Source: Mycolicibacterium sediminis (GTDB lineage Bacteria > Actinomycetota > Actinomycetes > Mycobacteriales > Mycobacteriaceae). Taken from it: 64,000 bases of DNA. A program made the translations under genes and the position numbers. Below the pieces are notes generated by a model, which saw nothing but the letters and a program-made list of their open reading frames with translations, searched no databases and was not told the origin of the DNA. Position 1 is the stretch's first letter. Each line of letters opens with the position of its first letter. The DNA lies in contig NZ_AP022588.1 in assembly GCF_010731735.1 (NCBI RefSeq), forward strand, positions 4,030,001-4,094,000, given 5' to 3'. Below, piece after piece: positions 54,590 through 62,183 of this stretch.

Positions 54590-55240
54590 TCAGCCCACGT
54601 GCGGTGACACGGGATGCCGGTGGACGTGGGCGATGAGATCCCGCGGGCCGGTCGGCAGCCGCCAGTGAAAGGTGATCGCGGCCAATCGAAGCAGCGTCGC
54701 CACCAGTGAGCCCACGACCACCGCGAGCCACTGTGCGCCCGCATGGTCGATGACGACGTAGAGCACCGAGCCCAGCATCGCGGGTGCGGCGTACATGTCG
54801 TCGGGTCCCATCACCATCGGCACGTCCCTGGCGACGACGTCGCGCATGATGCTGCCGGCGACCGCGCTGATCATGCCCAGCACGGCGGCGGCGAACCAGC
54901 TCGCGCCGTGGTCGACCGAGATCGCCGCGCCCGACGTGGCGAAGAACCCCATCCCGAGCGCGTCGAGCACCAGCACCAGCCGGCCGAGCCGGATGACCGC
55001 CTTCGCGAAGACGGTGGTGACGATCGAGACGACGACGCAGAGCGTGACGTCGGGCCAGCGCTGCAGAGCCGAGGGCGGGTCGATGTCGAGGAGGACGTCG
55101 CGCAGGATGCCGCCGCCCACGCCCGACAGGACGGCGAGGGTGGCGATGCCGAAGAGGTCGAAACCCTTGCGGATCCCGACGACGGCTCCGGATGCGGCCA
55201 GGGCGGTGATGCCCGCGTAGTCGACGATGTGCTGGATCAC
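54590..55240 (-). CDS. UPF0126 (YadS/TRIC-like) membrane protein
   Basis: A 216-residue protein with about six to seven membrane segments formed by two repeats of a domain with a glycine-rich turn and RD: LSGVGGGILRDVLLDI near residue 40 and AVAGSIMRDVVARDVP near 125. Relatives include putative glycine or cation channels of the TRIC fold. The role here is unknown. The GTG at 55240 starts the first repeat; 40 bases separate it from the PrsW-like gene upstream on the same strand. Confidence 0.85.
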   Translation of the reverse strand: MIQHIVDYAGITALAASGAVVGIRKGFDLFGIATLAVLSGVGGGILRDVLLDIDPPSALQRWPDVTLCVVVSIVTTVFAKAVIRLGRLVLVLDALGMGFFATSGAAISVDHGASWFAAAVLGMISAVAGSIMRDVVARDVPMVMGPDDMYAAPAMLGSVLYVVIDHAGAQWLAVVVGSLVATLLRLAAITFHWRLPTGPRDLIAHVHRHPVSPHVG

Positions 55241-55280
55241 GGCCGCACGGTATGCCGCGAAACTGGGAGTGGGCTGCCGG

Positions 55281-56450
55281 TCAGCCGGGGATGCGGTAGG
55301 TCGCCAGCCACTGCAGCGTCGGTGCGCCGGCGCGGGCGGCGTGCACCCAGTAGGCCTCCTCGGTGAGCAGCGCCTGCACGCGGTCGTCGCCGAAACCACG
55401 GTCGATGCGGTCCCGCACGAAGGCGAGTTCGACGACCTGGGCGGCGAACGCCTTCACCTGCTTCGCGGCGGGCTTGCCGTGGTGCGTGCGTACCTCGGTG
55501 ATCGCCAGCTTGCGGTTGCGGATCGACCCCAGCCAGGTCGCCTCACTCGGCGTGACGAGGCCGGCGGCGACCATCCCGGGCAGCTTGCCGGCCACGACGC
55601 GCTGCTCCCGGCGCCTGCCGTGCATCCCCAGGCCGATCACCAGCACGAAGATCGGCACCATCCACAGCAGGTACACGCCGAAGTAGGCGCCGGGGCCCAC
55701 CAGCGAGGATCCGTTCCACAGCCCGTGCATGAGGACCGCGCCCGCGTATCCCAGCGCGATGAACGCCACCTTGGCAAGCGGGTTGCGTCGCTGCATCGCG
55801 AAGTACACGCCGATGCCGAGCATCGTGGTGAACAGGGGGTGGGCGAAGGGGGCCATGATCAGCCGCATGGCCGCCGTGAGCAGTGAGTCACCCAGGGTCT
55901 CACCGCCGCCGATGTAGAGGATGTCCTCCAGCCAGGCGAAGCCCGCCGCCGTCAGGCCGGCGTACACCAGGCAGTCGGTCAGCGAGTTCATCTCGTTGCG
56001 CCGCCGACCCGTCAGCATGATCAGCAGGAACAGGCCCTTCGCCGCCTCTTCGATCACCGGCGCGATGATCGCCACCGACACGAAGCTGGGCGATTCCGAA
56101 CCTCCGGCGGCCGGCGCGATCAGCGCCTCCAGCCAGAGGCTCAGGATCATCGACACGATGACGGCGACGGAGGCGCCCCACAGGAACGCCAGCACCAGCA
56201 GCCTCGGGGGTTCTGGCTCCCACCTGTCGAGCCAGACGTACGCCAGCACGACGACGGCGATGGCGACGGTGGAGAGCACGAACCCCACGGCGGTGCCGAC
56301 GGGATTGAGCGCCGTCAGCCCGATCACGATGAGGCCGGTGACCAACCCGAGCAGGATCAATACGCCGATCGGTGCGCCGACCTTGCGGATCCGCCGCGGG
56401 AGCGCGGGCATCGGAAGGGGTCGTGGCGGCTGCATCGACGAAGGGTGCAC
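55281..56450 (-). CDS. PrsW-family intramembrane metalloprotease
   Basis: A 389-residue membrane protein with about eight to nine segments. The active-site motifs of the family are present: EE in APVIEEAAKG, E in FAWLEDILY, H in APFAHPLFTT and HGLWNGS. In Bacillus PrsW cuts an anti-sigma factor; the substrate here is unknown. A soluble C-terminal extension of about 110 residues follows the last segment. The GTG at 56450 fits a leaderless promoter; ATG 56435 is an alternative. Confidence 0.86.
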   Translation of the reverse strand: MHPSSMQPPRPLPMPALPRRIRKVGAPIGVLILLGLVTGLIVIGLTALNPVGTAVGFVLSTVAIAVVVLAYVWLDRWEPEPPRLLVLAFLWGASVAVIVSMILSLWLEALIAPAAGGSESPSFVSVAIIAPVIEEAAKGLFLLIMLTGRRRNEMNSLTDCLVYAGLTAAGFAWLEDILYIGGGETLGDSLLTAAMRLIMAPFAHPLFTTMLGIGVYFAMQRRNPLAKVAFIALGYAGAVLMHGLWNGSSLVGPGAYFGVYLLWMVPIFVLVIGLGMHGRRREQRVVAGKLPGMVAAGLVTPSEATWLGSIRNRKLAITEVRTHHGKPAAKQVKAFAAQVVELAFVRDRIDRGFGDDRVQALLTEEAYWVHAARAGAPTLQWLATYRIPG

Positions 56451-56456
56451 CCGAGC

Positions 56457-56462
56457 AGGGTA
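56457..56462 (-). promoter_or_regulatory. Leaderless promoter of the PrsW-like gene
   Basis: On the minus strand TACCCT is followed by GCTCGG and the GTG start. The 180-base gap to rpsA also holds plus-strand TACGAT elements at 56506-56511 and 56599-56604, likely rpsA promoters. Confidence 0.45.
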
Positions 56463-56630
56463 GTCGGGAAGGCGGACCGGGTTTGGCCTGCGTCAACCCG
56501 GCGAGTACGATTTACCGGTACCTGTGTGCGTCATCGCGAGTTACCCGGGTGCACAGGGTGCCGGTGCCGATGCGCCGGAACCTCACCGAAACCGTCCCTA
56601 CGATTAAACCTGTCCGGAGCCATCCACCAT

Positions 56631-58079
56631 ATGCCAAGTCCCTCCATCACCTCGCCGCAAGTAGCCATCAACGACATTGGCTCGGCCGAGGACTTTCTCG
56701 CCGCGATCGACAAGACCATCAAGTACTTCAACGATGGCGACATCGTCGAAGGCACCATCGTCAAGGTCGACCGCGACGAGGTCTTGCTCGACATCGGGTA
56801 CAAGACCGAAGGCGTCATCCCTTCCCGTGAACTCTCGATCAAGCACGACGTGGACCCCTCAGAGGTTGTGTCCGTCGGCGACGAGGTCGAAGCGCTGGTC
56901 CTCACCAAGGAGGACAAGGAAGGCCGTCTGATCCTGTCCAAGAAGCGGGCTCAGTACGAGCGCGCCTGGGGCACGATCGAAGAACTCAAGGAGAAGGACG
57001 AGGCCGTCAAGGGCACCGTCATCGAGGTCGTCAAGGGCGGCCTGATCCTCGACATCGGGTTGCGCGGCTTCCTGCCGGCGTCGCTGGTGGAGATGCGACG
57101 CGTCCGCGATCTGCAGCCGTACATCGGTCGCGAGATCGAGGCGAAGATCATCGAGCTGGACAAGAACCGCAACAACGTGGTGCTGAGCCGCCGCGCCTGG
57201 CTGGAGCAGACCCAGTCCGAGGTGCGCAGCGAGTTCCTCAACCAGCTGCAGAAGGGCGCCGTCCGCAAGGGCGTCGTCAGCTCGATCGTCAACTTCGGCG
57301 CGTTCGTCGATCTCGGCGGCGTCGACGGTCTTGTGCACGTCTCCGAGCTGTCCTGGAAGCACATCGATCACCCCTCCGAGGTGGTTCAGGTGGGCGACGA
57401 GGTCACCGTCGAGGTGCTCGACGTCGACATGGATCGCGAGCGGGTGTCGTTGTCGCTCAAGGCCACTCAGGAAGATCCGTGGCGCCACTTCGCTCGCACG
57501 CATGCCATTGGGCAGATCGTGCCGGGCAAGGTCACCAAGCTGGTGCCGTTCGGTGCGTTCGTCCGCGTCGAGGAGGGCATCGAGGGCCTGGTGCACATCT
57601 CGGAGCTGTCCGAGCGCCACGTCGAGGTCCCGGACCAGGTCGTCCAGGTCGGCGACGACGCGATGGTCAAGGTCATCGACATCGACCTCGAGCGTCGCCG
57701 GATCTCGCTGAGCCTCAAGCAGGCCAACGAGGACTACACCGAGGAGTTCGACCCGTCGAAGTACGGCATGGCCGACAGCTACGACGAAGCGGGCAACTAC
57801 ATCTTCCCCGAGGGCTTCGACGCCGACACCAACGAGTGGCTCGAGGGCTTCGAGAAGCAGCGTGACGAGTGGGAGGCCCGGTACGCCGAGGCCGAGCGCC
57901 GCCACAAGATGCACACCGCGCAGATGGAGAAGTTCGCCGCGGCCGACGCCGAGGCGGCCAGCCGTCCCGCGTCCGCACAGACGACGACGTCGTCGCGTGG
58001 CGACGAGCCCACCGGCGGCACGCTCGCCAGCGATGCTCAGCTTGCTGCGCTTCGCGAGAAGCTGGCAGGCAACGCCTAA
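56631..58079 (+). CDS. rpsA: 30S ribosomal protein S1
   Basis: mRNA-binding ribosomal protein, also linked to trans-translation. It has 482 residues. Four S1 domains lie at about 36-105, 123-188, 209-277 and 294-363 (for example GAFVDLGGVDGLVHVSEL and GAFVRVEEGIEGLVHISEL), then a charged mycobacterial C-terminal tail. GGAG is 12 bases before the ATG. The frame is open upstream to 56445, but homology begins at MPSPS. The family was proposed as a pyrazinoic-acid target in M. tuberculosis. Confidence 0.97.
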   Translation: MPSPSITSPQVAINDIGSAEDFLAAIDKTIKYFNDGDIVEGTIVKVDRDEVLLDIGYKTEGVIPSRELSIKHDVDPSEVVSVGDEVEALVLTKEDKEGRLILSKKRAQYERAWGTIEELKEKDEAVKGTVIEVVKGGLILDIGLRGFLPASLVEMRRVRDLQPYIGREIEAKIIELDKNRNNVVLSRRAWLEQTQSEVRSEFLNQLQKGAVRKGVVSSIVNFGAFVDLGGVDGLVHVSELSWKHIDHPSEVVQVGDEVTVEVLDVDMDRERVSLSLKATQEDPWRHFARTHAIGQIVPGKVTKLVPFGAFVRVEEGIEGLVHISELSERHVEVPDQVVQVGDDAMVKVIDIDLERRRISLSLKQANEDYTEEFDPSKYGMADSYDEAGNYIFPEGFDADTNEWLEGFEKQRDEWEARYAEAERRHKMHTAQMEKFAAADAEAASRPASAQTTTSSRGDEPTGGTLASDAQLAALREKLAGNA

Positions 58080-58100
58080 CCAGTAGTCGTTCACGACGGA

Positions 58101-58126
58101 CGCCCCGGCTCACCCGAGCCGGGGCG
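58101..58126 (+). terminator. rpsA terminator hairpin
   Basis: CGCCCCGGCTC-accc-GAGCCGGGGCG is a perfect 11-base stem, 22 bases after the rpsA stop, followed by TTCGCCGTTT. The shape fits an actinobacterial terminator with a weak T run. Confidence 0.75.
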
Positions 58127-58131
58127 TTCGC

Positions 58132-58163
58132 CGTTTCGCGGGCGTCCTCGTTGCCGCGAAACG
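58132..58163 (+). repeat. Second inverted repeat after rpsA
   Basis: CGTTTCGCGG (58132-58141) and CCGCGAAACG (58154-58163) form a perfect 10-base stem with a 12-base loop, just after the terminator. It may be a back-up terminator. The rest of the 199-base gap 58080-58278 holds no gene, only the Zur box. Confidence 0.6.
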
Positions 58164-58242
58164 TCGTTCCCTGTCGTGACGCGGGCGCCGTGACGACCAC
58201 CTGTACTGGCTCGTCACGCCGACACGTGCACGCATCGCTTTT

Positions 58243-58257
58243 TGACAATGATTTTCA
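58243..58257 (+). promoter_or_regulatory. Zur box upstream of the AztD-like gene
   Basis: TGACAATGATTTTCA is a 15-base palindrome with one mismatch and matches the mycobacterial Zur (FurB) operator pattern TGAAAATGATTTTCA. It overlaps TTGACA (58242-58247), a candidate -35, 21 bases before the GTG start. Zinc-replete cells would repress the gene. Confidence 0.7.
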
Positions 58258-58278
58258 CTAGCTGGTTGGCTTCGCGTC

Positions 58279-59502
58279 GTGATCCCGACGACCCGCCTCC
58301 TGGCCCTCCTGTCCCTATCGTCGTTGGCCGTCGGCTGCAGCGCCGCTCAGAACGGTGCAGCCCCGGCGCCTGCCACGACGACGACGGCCGCGCCGGTCGA
58401 GCGCGCCACGGCCACCCCGCGTCTCGCGCTGAGCTACGACGGCGGCGTGCTGATCGTCGACGCCCGCACGCTTCGGACCGTCGCCGACGTCCCGGTCGAG
58501 GGCTTCACGAGACTCAACCCCGCGGCGAACGGCCGCCACGTCCTGGTGTCACAGTCCGGCGGCTTCGCGGCGCTGGACCTGGGCACGTGGACGGAGGCGC
58601 ACGGCGACCACGGCCACCACTACACCGCCACGCCCGCGATGACCGACATCCGTTACGGCGGCGCCGAACCCGGCCATGCCGTAGCCCACGACGGCATGCT
58701 GACGCTGTTCTCCGACGGCACCGGGGCGATCGACGTCGTCGATCCCGCCGTGCTGCTCGAGGGTGACGGCGTCGTCGAGAGATCCATGACCATCGCACCA
58801 CACCACGGTGTCGCGGTGGCGCGGGCGGACGGGACGACGGTCGTCAGCGTCGGCGACGAGGAAAGCCGTTCCGGCGCAAAGGTTCTCGACCGGTCGGGAC
58901 AGCCGGTGGCCGCCAACGACCAGTGCCCGGGTCTGCACGGTGAGGCCGCCGCAGCCGACGGCGTCCTGACCTTCGGCTGCGAGGACGGCATCCTGATCGT
59001 CCGTGGCAACGACATCCGCAAGGTCGCCGGTCCCGACCCGTACGGCCGGATCGGCAACCAGGCCGGCAGCGAGGCGTCCACCGTCGTGCTGGGCGACTAC
59101 AAGACCGACCCCGACGCCGAACTCGAACGGCCGCAGCGGTTCACCCTCACCGACACCGCCACGGGCACGATCAGGGTGGTGCCGATCGACGCCAGCTACA
59201 GCTTCCGCTCCCTGGACCGGGGTCCCGGGGGAGAGGCCATCATTCTCGGGACGGACGGACACCTGCACGTGTTCGACCCGGCCACCGCACAGCGCACCGC
59301 GCACATCCCCGTCATCGCCGCGTGGACCGAGCCCGACGAGTGGCAGTCCCCGATGCCGAACCTGCACGTGCAGGACGGCGTCGCCTACGTCAGCGACCCC
59401 GGCTCCCGTCGACTGGTCGCACTGAACCTGGCGGACGGCTCGACGATCGCGCAGACCACCCTCGAGCACCCGACCGTCGAACTGACGGGCGTCGAGGGCT
59501 GA
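58279..59502 (+). CDS. aztD: AztD-like zinc metallochaperone lipoprotein
   Basis: A 407-residue protein with a lipoprotein signal (SSLAVGC, Cys20), then a beta-propeller made of repeats such as GGVLIVDARTLRTV and GHLHVFDPATAQRT. Zinc-type ligands stand out: a His cluster HGDHGHH (108-114), GHAVAHDG (133-139), APHHG (175-176), and CPGLHGEA (Cys216, His220) with Cys234. This is the pattern of AztD, which hands zinc to the AztC binding protein of an ABC importer. No aztABC genes are in the window. The Zur box in front supports a zinc role. The start is GTG. Confidence 0.78.
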   Translation: MIPTTRLLALLSLSSLAVGCSAAQNGAAPAPATTTTAAPVERATATPRLALSYDGGVLIVDARTLRTVADVPVEGFTRLNPAANGRHVLVSQSGGFAALDLGTWTEAHGDHGHHYTATPAMTDIRYGGAEPGHAVAHDGMLTLFSDGTGAIDVVDPAVLLEGDGVVERSMTIAPHHGVAVARADGTTVVSVGDEESRSGAKVLDRSGQPVAANDQCPGLHGEAAAADGVLTFGCEDGILIVRGNDIRKVAGPDPYGRIGNQAGSEASTVVLGDYKTDPDAELERPQRFTLTDTATGTIRVVPIDASYSFRSLDRGPGGEAIILGTDGHLHVFDPATAQRTAHIPVIAAWTEPDEWQSPMPNLHVQDGVAYVSDPGSRRLVALNLADGSTIAQTTLEHPTVELTGVEG

Positions 59503-59520
59503 CCGGGCGCCCGCGCCTGA

Positions 59521-59532
59521 CAGACTGACCCC
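59521..59532 (+). promoter_or_regulatory. Leaderless promoter of coaE
   Basis: CAGACT (59521-59526) is followed by six bases and the GTG of coaE. It is weaker than the other examples because its first base is C. Confidence 0.35.
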
Positions 59533-60711
59533 GTGCTGCGAATCGGTCTCTCCGGCGGAATCGGCGCCGGCAAGTCGACGGTGTCGTCGACGTTCAGTGA
59601 ACTCGGGGGAGTCGTCGTCGACGGCGACGTCATCTCCCGCGAGGTCGTCCAACCCGGAACGGAGGGTCTGGCCAAGCTCGTCGAGGCCTTCGGCGAGGAG
59701 ATCCTGCAGGAGGACGGCTCGCTGAACCGGCCTGCGCTCGCGGCGGTCGCCTTCAGCGACGACGACAAGCGGGCCACGCTCAACGGCATCGTGCACCCGC
59801 TGGTGGGCGCCCGTCGCCAGGAACTCATCGAGGCGGCCGCGGACGACGCGGTGATCATCGAGGACATCCCGCTGCTCGTCGAGTCCCAGATGGCACCGAT
59901 GTTCCCGCTCGTCGTCATCGTGCACGCCGACGAGGACGTCCGGATCGCGCGGCTGATCGAGCACCGCGGGTTCACCGATGCCGATGCCCGCGCACGGATC
60001 GCCGCCCAGGCCACCGAGGAGCAGCGTCGCGCCGTCGCCGACGTGTGGCTCGACAACGCAGGCACCGCAGCCGATCTCGCCGCCGCGGCACGCGCGCTGT
60101 GGGACGACAGGATCGAACCCTTCGCCGACAACCTCCGGGCCGGCAGACCGGCGTCGACCGATCCCGTCCTCGTCCCGGCCGATCCGACGTGGCCCGAGCA
60201 GGCCCGCCGCATCGTCGCCCGACTCACCACCACCTGCGGGCACCACGCGGTGCGCATCGACCACGTCGGCTCCACCGCCGTACCGGGTCTCGACGCCAAG
60301 GACGTGATCGACGTCCAGGTCACCGTGGCCGACCTCGACGTCGCCGACGAGCTGGCGGACGCGTTGGCCTCGGCGGGCTACCCCCGGGTGGCCGACGTCG
60401 TCGGCGACGAGCCACACTCCGGCGACGAGTCGGCGTGGGCCAAGCGCCTGCACGCCTCGGCGGACCCGGGCCGGCCCACGAACGTGCACCTGCGGGTGGA
60501 CGGTCTGCCGAATCAGCTGTTCGCGTTGGTGTTTCGCGACTGGCTGCGCGCGGATCCCGACGTCCGCGCCGAGTACCTCGAACTCAAGCGCGAGGTCGCC
60601 GCAGCGGGTCACGCCGACACCGGCGCCTACGCCGATGCCAAGGAGCCGTGGTTCGGCAGCGCGTACGACCGCGCGATCGCGTGGGCGGACGCCACGGGCT
60701 GGGCGCCCTGA
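59533..60711 (+). CDS. coaE: Dephospho-CoA kinase fused to a GrpB/UPF0157 domain
   Basis: Last step of coenzyme A synthesis. It has 392 residues. Residues 1-200 are the kinase with P-loop GLSGGIGAGKST (4-15), DGDVISREVVQPG and the lid IARLIEHRGFTDADA. Residues about 205-392 are a GrpB/UPF0157 domain of the nucleotidyltransferase-like superfamily (HHAVRIDHVGSTAVPGLDAKD, VIDVQVTV). Mycobacterial CoaE proteins carry the same C-terminal domain, whose role is unclear. GTG start 30 bases after the aztD-like gene. Confidence 0.95.
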   Translation: MLRIGLSGGIGAGKSTVSSTFSELGGVVVDGDVISREVVQPGTEGLAKLVEAFGEEILQEDGSLNRPALAAVAFSDDDKRATLNGIVHPLVGARRQELIEAAADDAVIIEDIPLLVESQMAPMFPLVVIVHADEDVRIARLIEHRGFTDADARARIAAQATEEQRRAVADVWLDNAGTAADLAAAARALWDDRIEPFADNLRAGRPASTDPVLVPADPTWPEQARRIVARLTTTCGHHAVRIDHVGSTAVPGLDAKDVIDVQVTVADLDVADELADALASAGYPRVADVVGDEPHSGDESAWAKRLHASADPGRPTNVHLRVDGLPNQLFALVFRDWLRADPDVRAEYLELKREVAAAGHADTGAYADAKEPWFGSAYDRAIAWADATGWAP

Positions 60712-60717
60712 GTCGGG

Positions 60718-61296
60718 TCAGGTGACGGGTGGGGGCGGCGCCGCGTCGACGGGTGCCGGTGCCTCGACGCCCGGCGTATCGACGGATGCCGTGTTGCCCA
60801 GCGGGAAGTTGGTGACCGAACCGCAGCTGAGGACCCCGTACCCGGGGTCGTTGCGTTGCGGGGTGAAGCGGGGCGCGACGAATTGATCTGCCTGCGCAAC
60901 GATCTGGTCATCGACGAGGATGTCGCAGTGCAGGCTGGCCGAGTACGGCCACTGGATGGACACCTGCATCCCGGCCTGCTGCGGGTCGGAGATGACGCCG
61001 GTCGCCTCGAAGGTGCGGCCCGGCACCATCGTCGGATCGGCGGTGTTGAACTCGGTGTCCGAGAGCTTGTAGGTGATCGACGCGCCGCGCGAGACGCCGT
61101 CGACGCGCGCCCGGTACACTACGTTGTGCGGTCCCGGTCCGAACTGCGGTGCGGCGTCGGCCGACTCCTGCTGCGCGACGGGGGGTGGGGGCGGCAACTC
61201 GGGGTCCGCCAGCGCGCTCGGAACGCCGGCGTGGGCGCCGAACGCCAGGACGGCTGCGGCGTTCGCCGCGAACCATCCACGCGTGCCGGTTCTCAT
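60718..61296 (-). CDS. Secreted protein of unknown function
   Basis: A 192-residue protein. The signal peptide MRTGTRGWFAANAAAVLAF onward has a cleavage site near ALADPE (residue 31). A Pro-rich stretch is followed by one beta-rich domain with two cysteines (SLHCDILVDDQIVAQADQF and VLSCGSV), and a Pro/Ala-rich end. I do not recognise the family. On the minus strand TAGGAT lies eight bases before the ATG. It is convergent with coaE and next to a DUF402 gene. Confidence 0.78.
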   Translation of the reverse strand: MRTGTRGWFAANAAAVLAFGAHAGVPSALADPELPPPPPVAQQESADAAPQFGPGPHNVVYRARVDGVSRGASITYKLSDTEFNTADPTMVPGRTFEATGVISDPQQAGMQVSIQWPYSASLHCDILVDDQIVAQADQFVAPRFTPQRNDPGYGVLSCGSVTNFPLGNTASVDTPGVEAPAPVDAAPPPPVT

Positions 61297-61307
61297 GATC
61301 GAAAATC

Positions 61308-61820
61308 CTACGCTGACGACCACGTCAGGACCATTCCACGGCTCCGCAGCCATCCGCCCAGGTCATAGTCGTGGCGGGCGAGCGCGTCGACCGTCTGGAG
61401 CGCCACGCGGATGGCACGCTCGGCCGACTCCCCGTCCAGGAACCCTGCGGCGGCCGCCTCCAGCAACTCGTCGACGTCGAGGAGTTCCACGCCGTCACCG
61501 GTGCGCACGACGAGGTCGAGATAGTGGTCCTCGGTGTGCCAGACGTCGCCGTCCGCGGTGACGAGCCCGACGTCGAGGTAGAAGTCCTGGTCGCGTTCGT
61601 GGCCCGGGGAGAAGTGGAAGACCGACGCCCGCAGCTGCAGCTCGGGCATCAGCCACGACTCGAGGTAGTGGAATTGCGCTCGACCCGGTGTCGGGCGGGC
61701 CATGTACAACCCCCACGGCCGGACGTCGTAGACGTCGACGTCGCGCACGATGCCCTTGGGGTCGGTGTTGGTCTGGTTGCCGATGTCGAAGACCTCGCGC
61801 TTCGGCGGGTGCACGGTCAT
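61308..61820 (-). CDS. DUF402 family protein
   Basis: A 170-residue cytoplasmic protein. DUF402 marks are present: a beta-barrel core with PWGLYMARPTPGRAQFHYLESW, FYLDVGLVT, the acidic DHYLDLVVR (D/E metal residues) and LLDVDELLEA. Relatives are nucleoside phosphatases or associates of RNase E-type proteins; this one is the M. tuberculosis Rv1632c type, of unknown role. The ATG overlaps the stop of the small membrane protein gene upstream (ATGA). Confidence 0.85.
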   Translation of the reverse strand: MTVHPPKREVFDIGNQTNTDPKGIVRDVDVYDVRPWGLYMARPTPGRAQFHYLESWLMPELQLRASVFHFSPGHERDQDFYLDVGLVTADGDVWHTEDHYLDLVVRTGDGVELLDVDELLEAAAAGFLDGESAERAIRVALQTVDALARHDYDLGGWLRSRGMVLTWSSA

Positions 61821-62113
61821 CGCCTGCGCCTCGAGAGATCGATCACCAAGGGTCGCTTGCCCTCCGGACGGGTCAGCATCCGCAGTACGAACCCGGCGAG
61901 CAGACCGCCGGTCAGTCCGCTCCACAGCAGACCGGCCGCGTCGAGCCAGCCACACTGGTGCGCCGGACCCAGACCGCCATCGCCGCAGGTCACGCCCATG
62001 ACGTCCGCGACGCGGCCGGGCCCCGGCCACACCAGCAGCACCGCGCAGGCGAGGCCGAGCGCCAGCAACGCCGCGCCCAGCAGTCGCAGGGCCATCCGCA
62101 CGGGTTCGCGCAC
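61817..62113 (-). CDS. Small membrane protein of unknown function
   Basis: A 98-residue protein with two hydrophobic segments, near residues 8-30 and 58-82, separated by a short outside loop with two cysteines (VTCGDGGLGPAHQCGW) that could form a disulfide. A basic end (LSRRRR) is cytoplasmic. The start is GTG 62113 or ATG 62095. It is coupled to the DUF402 gene and divergent from uvrB, 70 bases away. Confidence 0.7.
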   Translation of the reverse strand: MREPVRMALRLLGAALLALGLACAVLLVWPGPGRVADVMGVTCGDGGLGPAHQCGWLDAAGLLWSGLTGGLLAGFVLRMLTRPEGKRPLVIDLSRRRR

Positions 62114-62154
62114 GGCGTCACGGTAGCGCGTGCGCGGGACCGGCGGGAATGAAG

Positions 62155-62177
62155 TTGTCGGTGTCCGTGCTTACCCT
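62155..62177 (+). promoter_or_regulatory. PafBC (LexA-independent) DNA-damage promoter of uvrB
   Basis: TTGTCGGTG (62155-62163), then eight bases, then TACCCT (62172-62177) matches the mycobacterial RecA-independent damage promoter TTGTCRGTG-N8-TAnnnT exactly. Six bases later comes the uvrB ATG, so the transcript would be leaderless. No LexA box was seen here. Confidence 0.8.
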
Positions 62178-62183
62178 GTGACC

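Noticed and set aside
62114..62183. LexA (SOS) box before uvrB
   Set aside because: No TCGAAC-N4-GTTCGA-like palindrome is present. The PafBC-type promoter explains regulation better.
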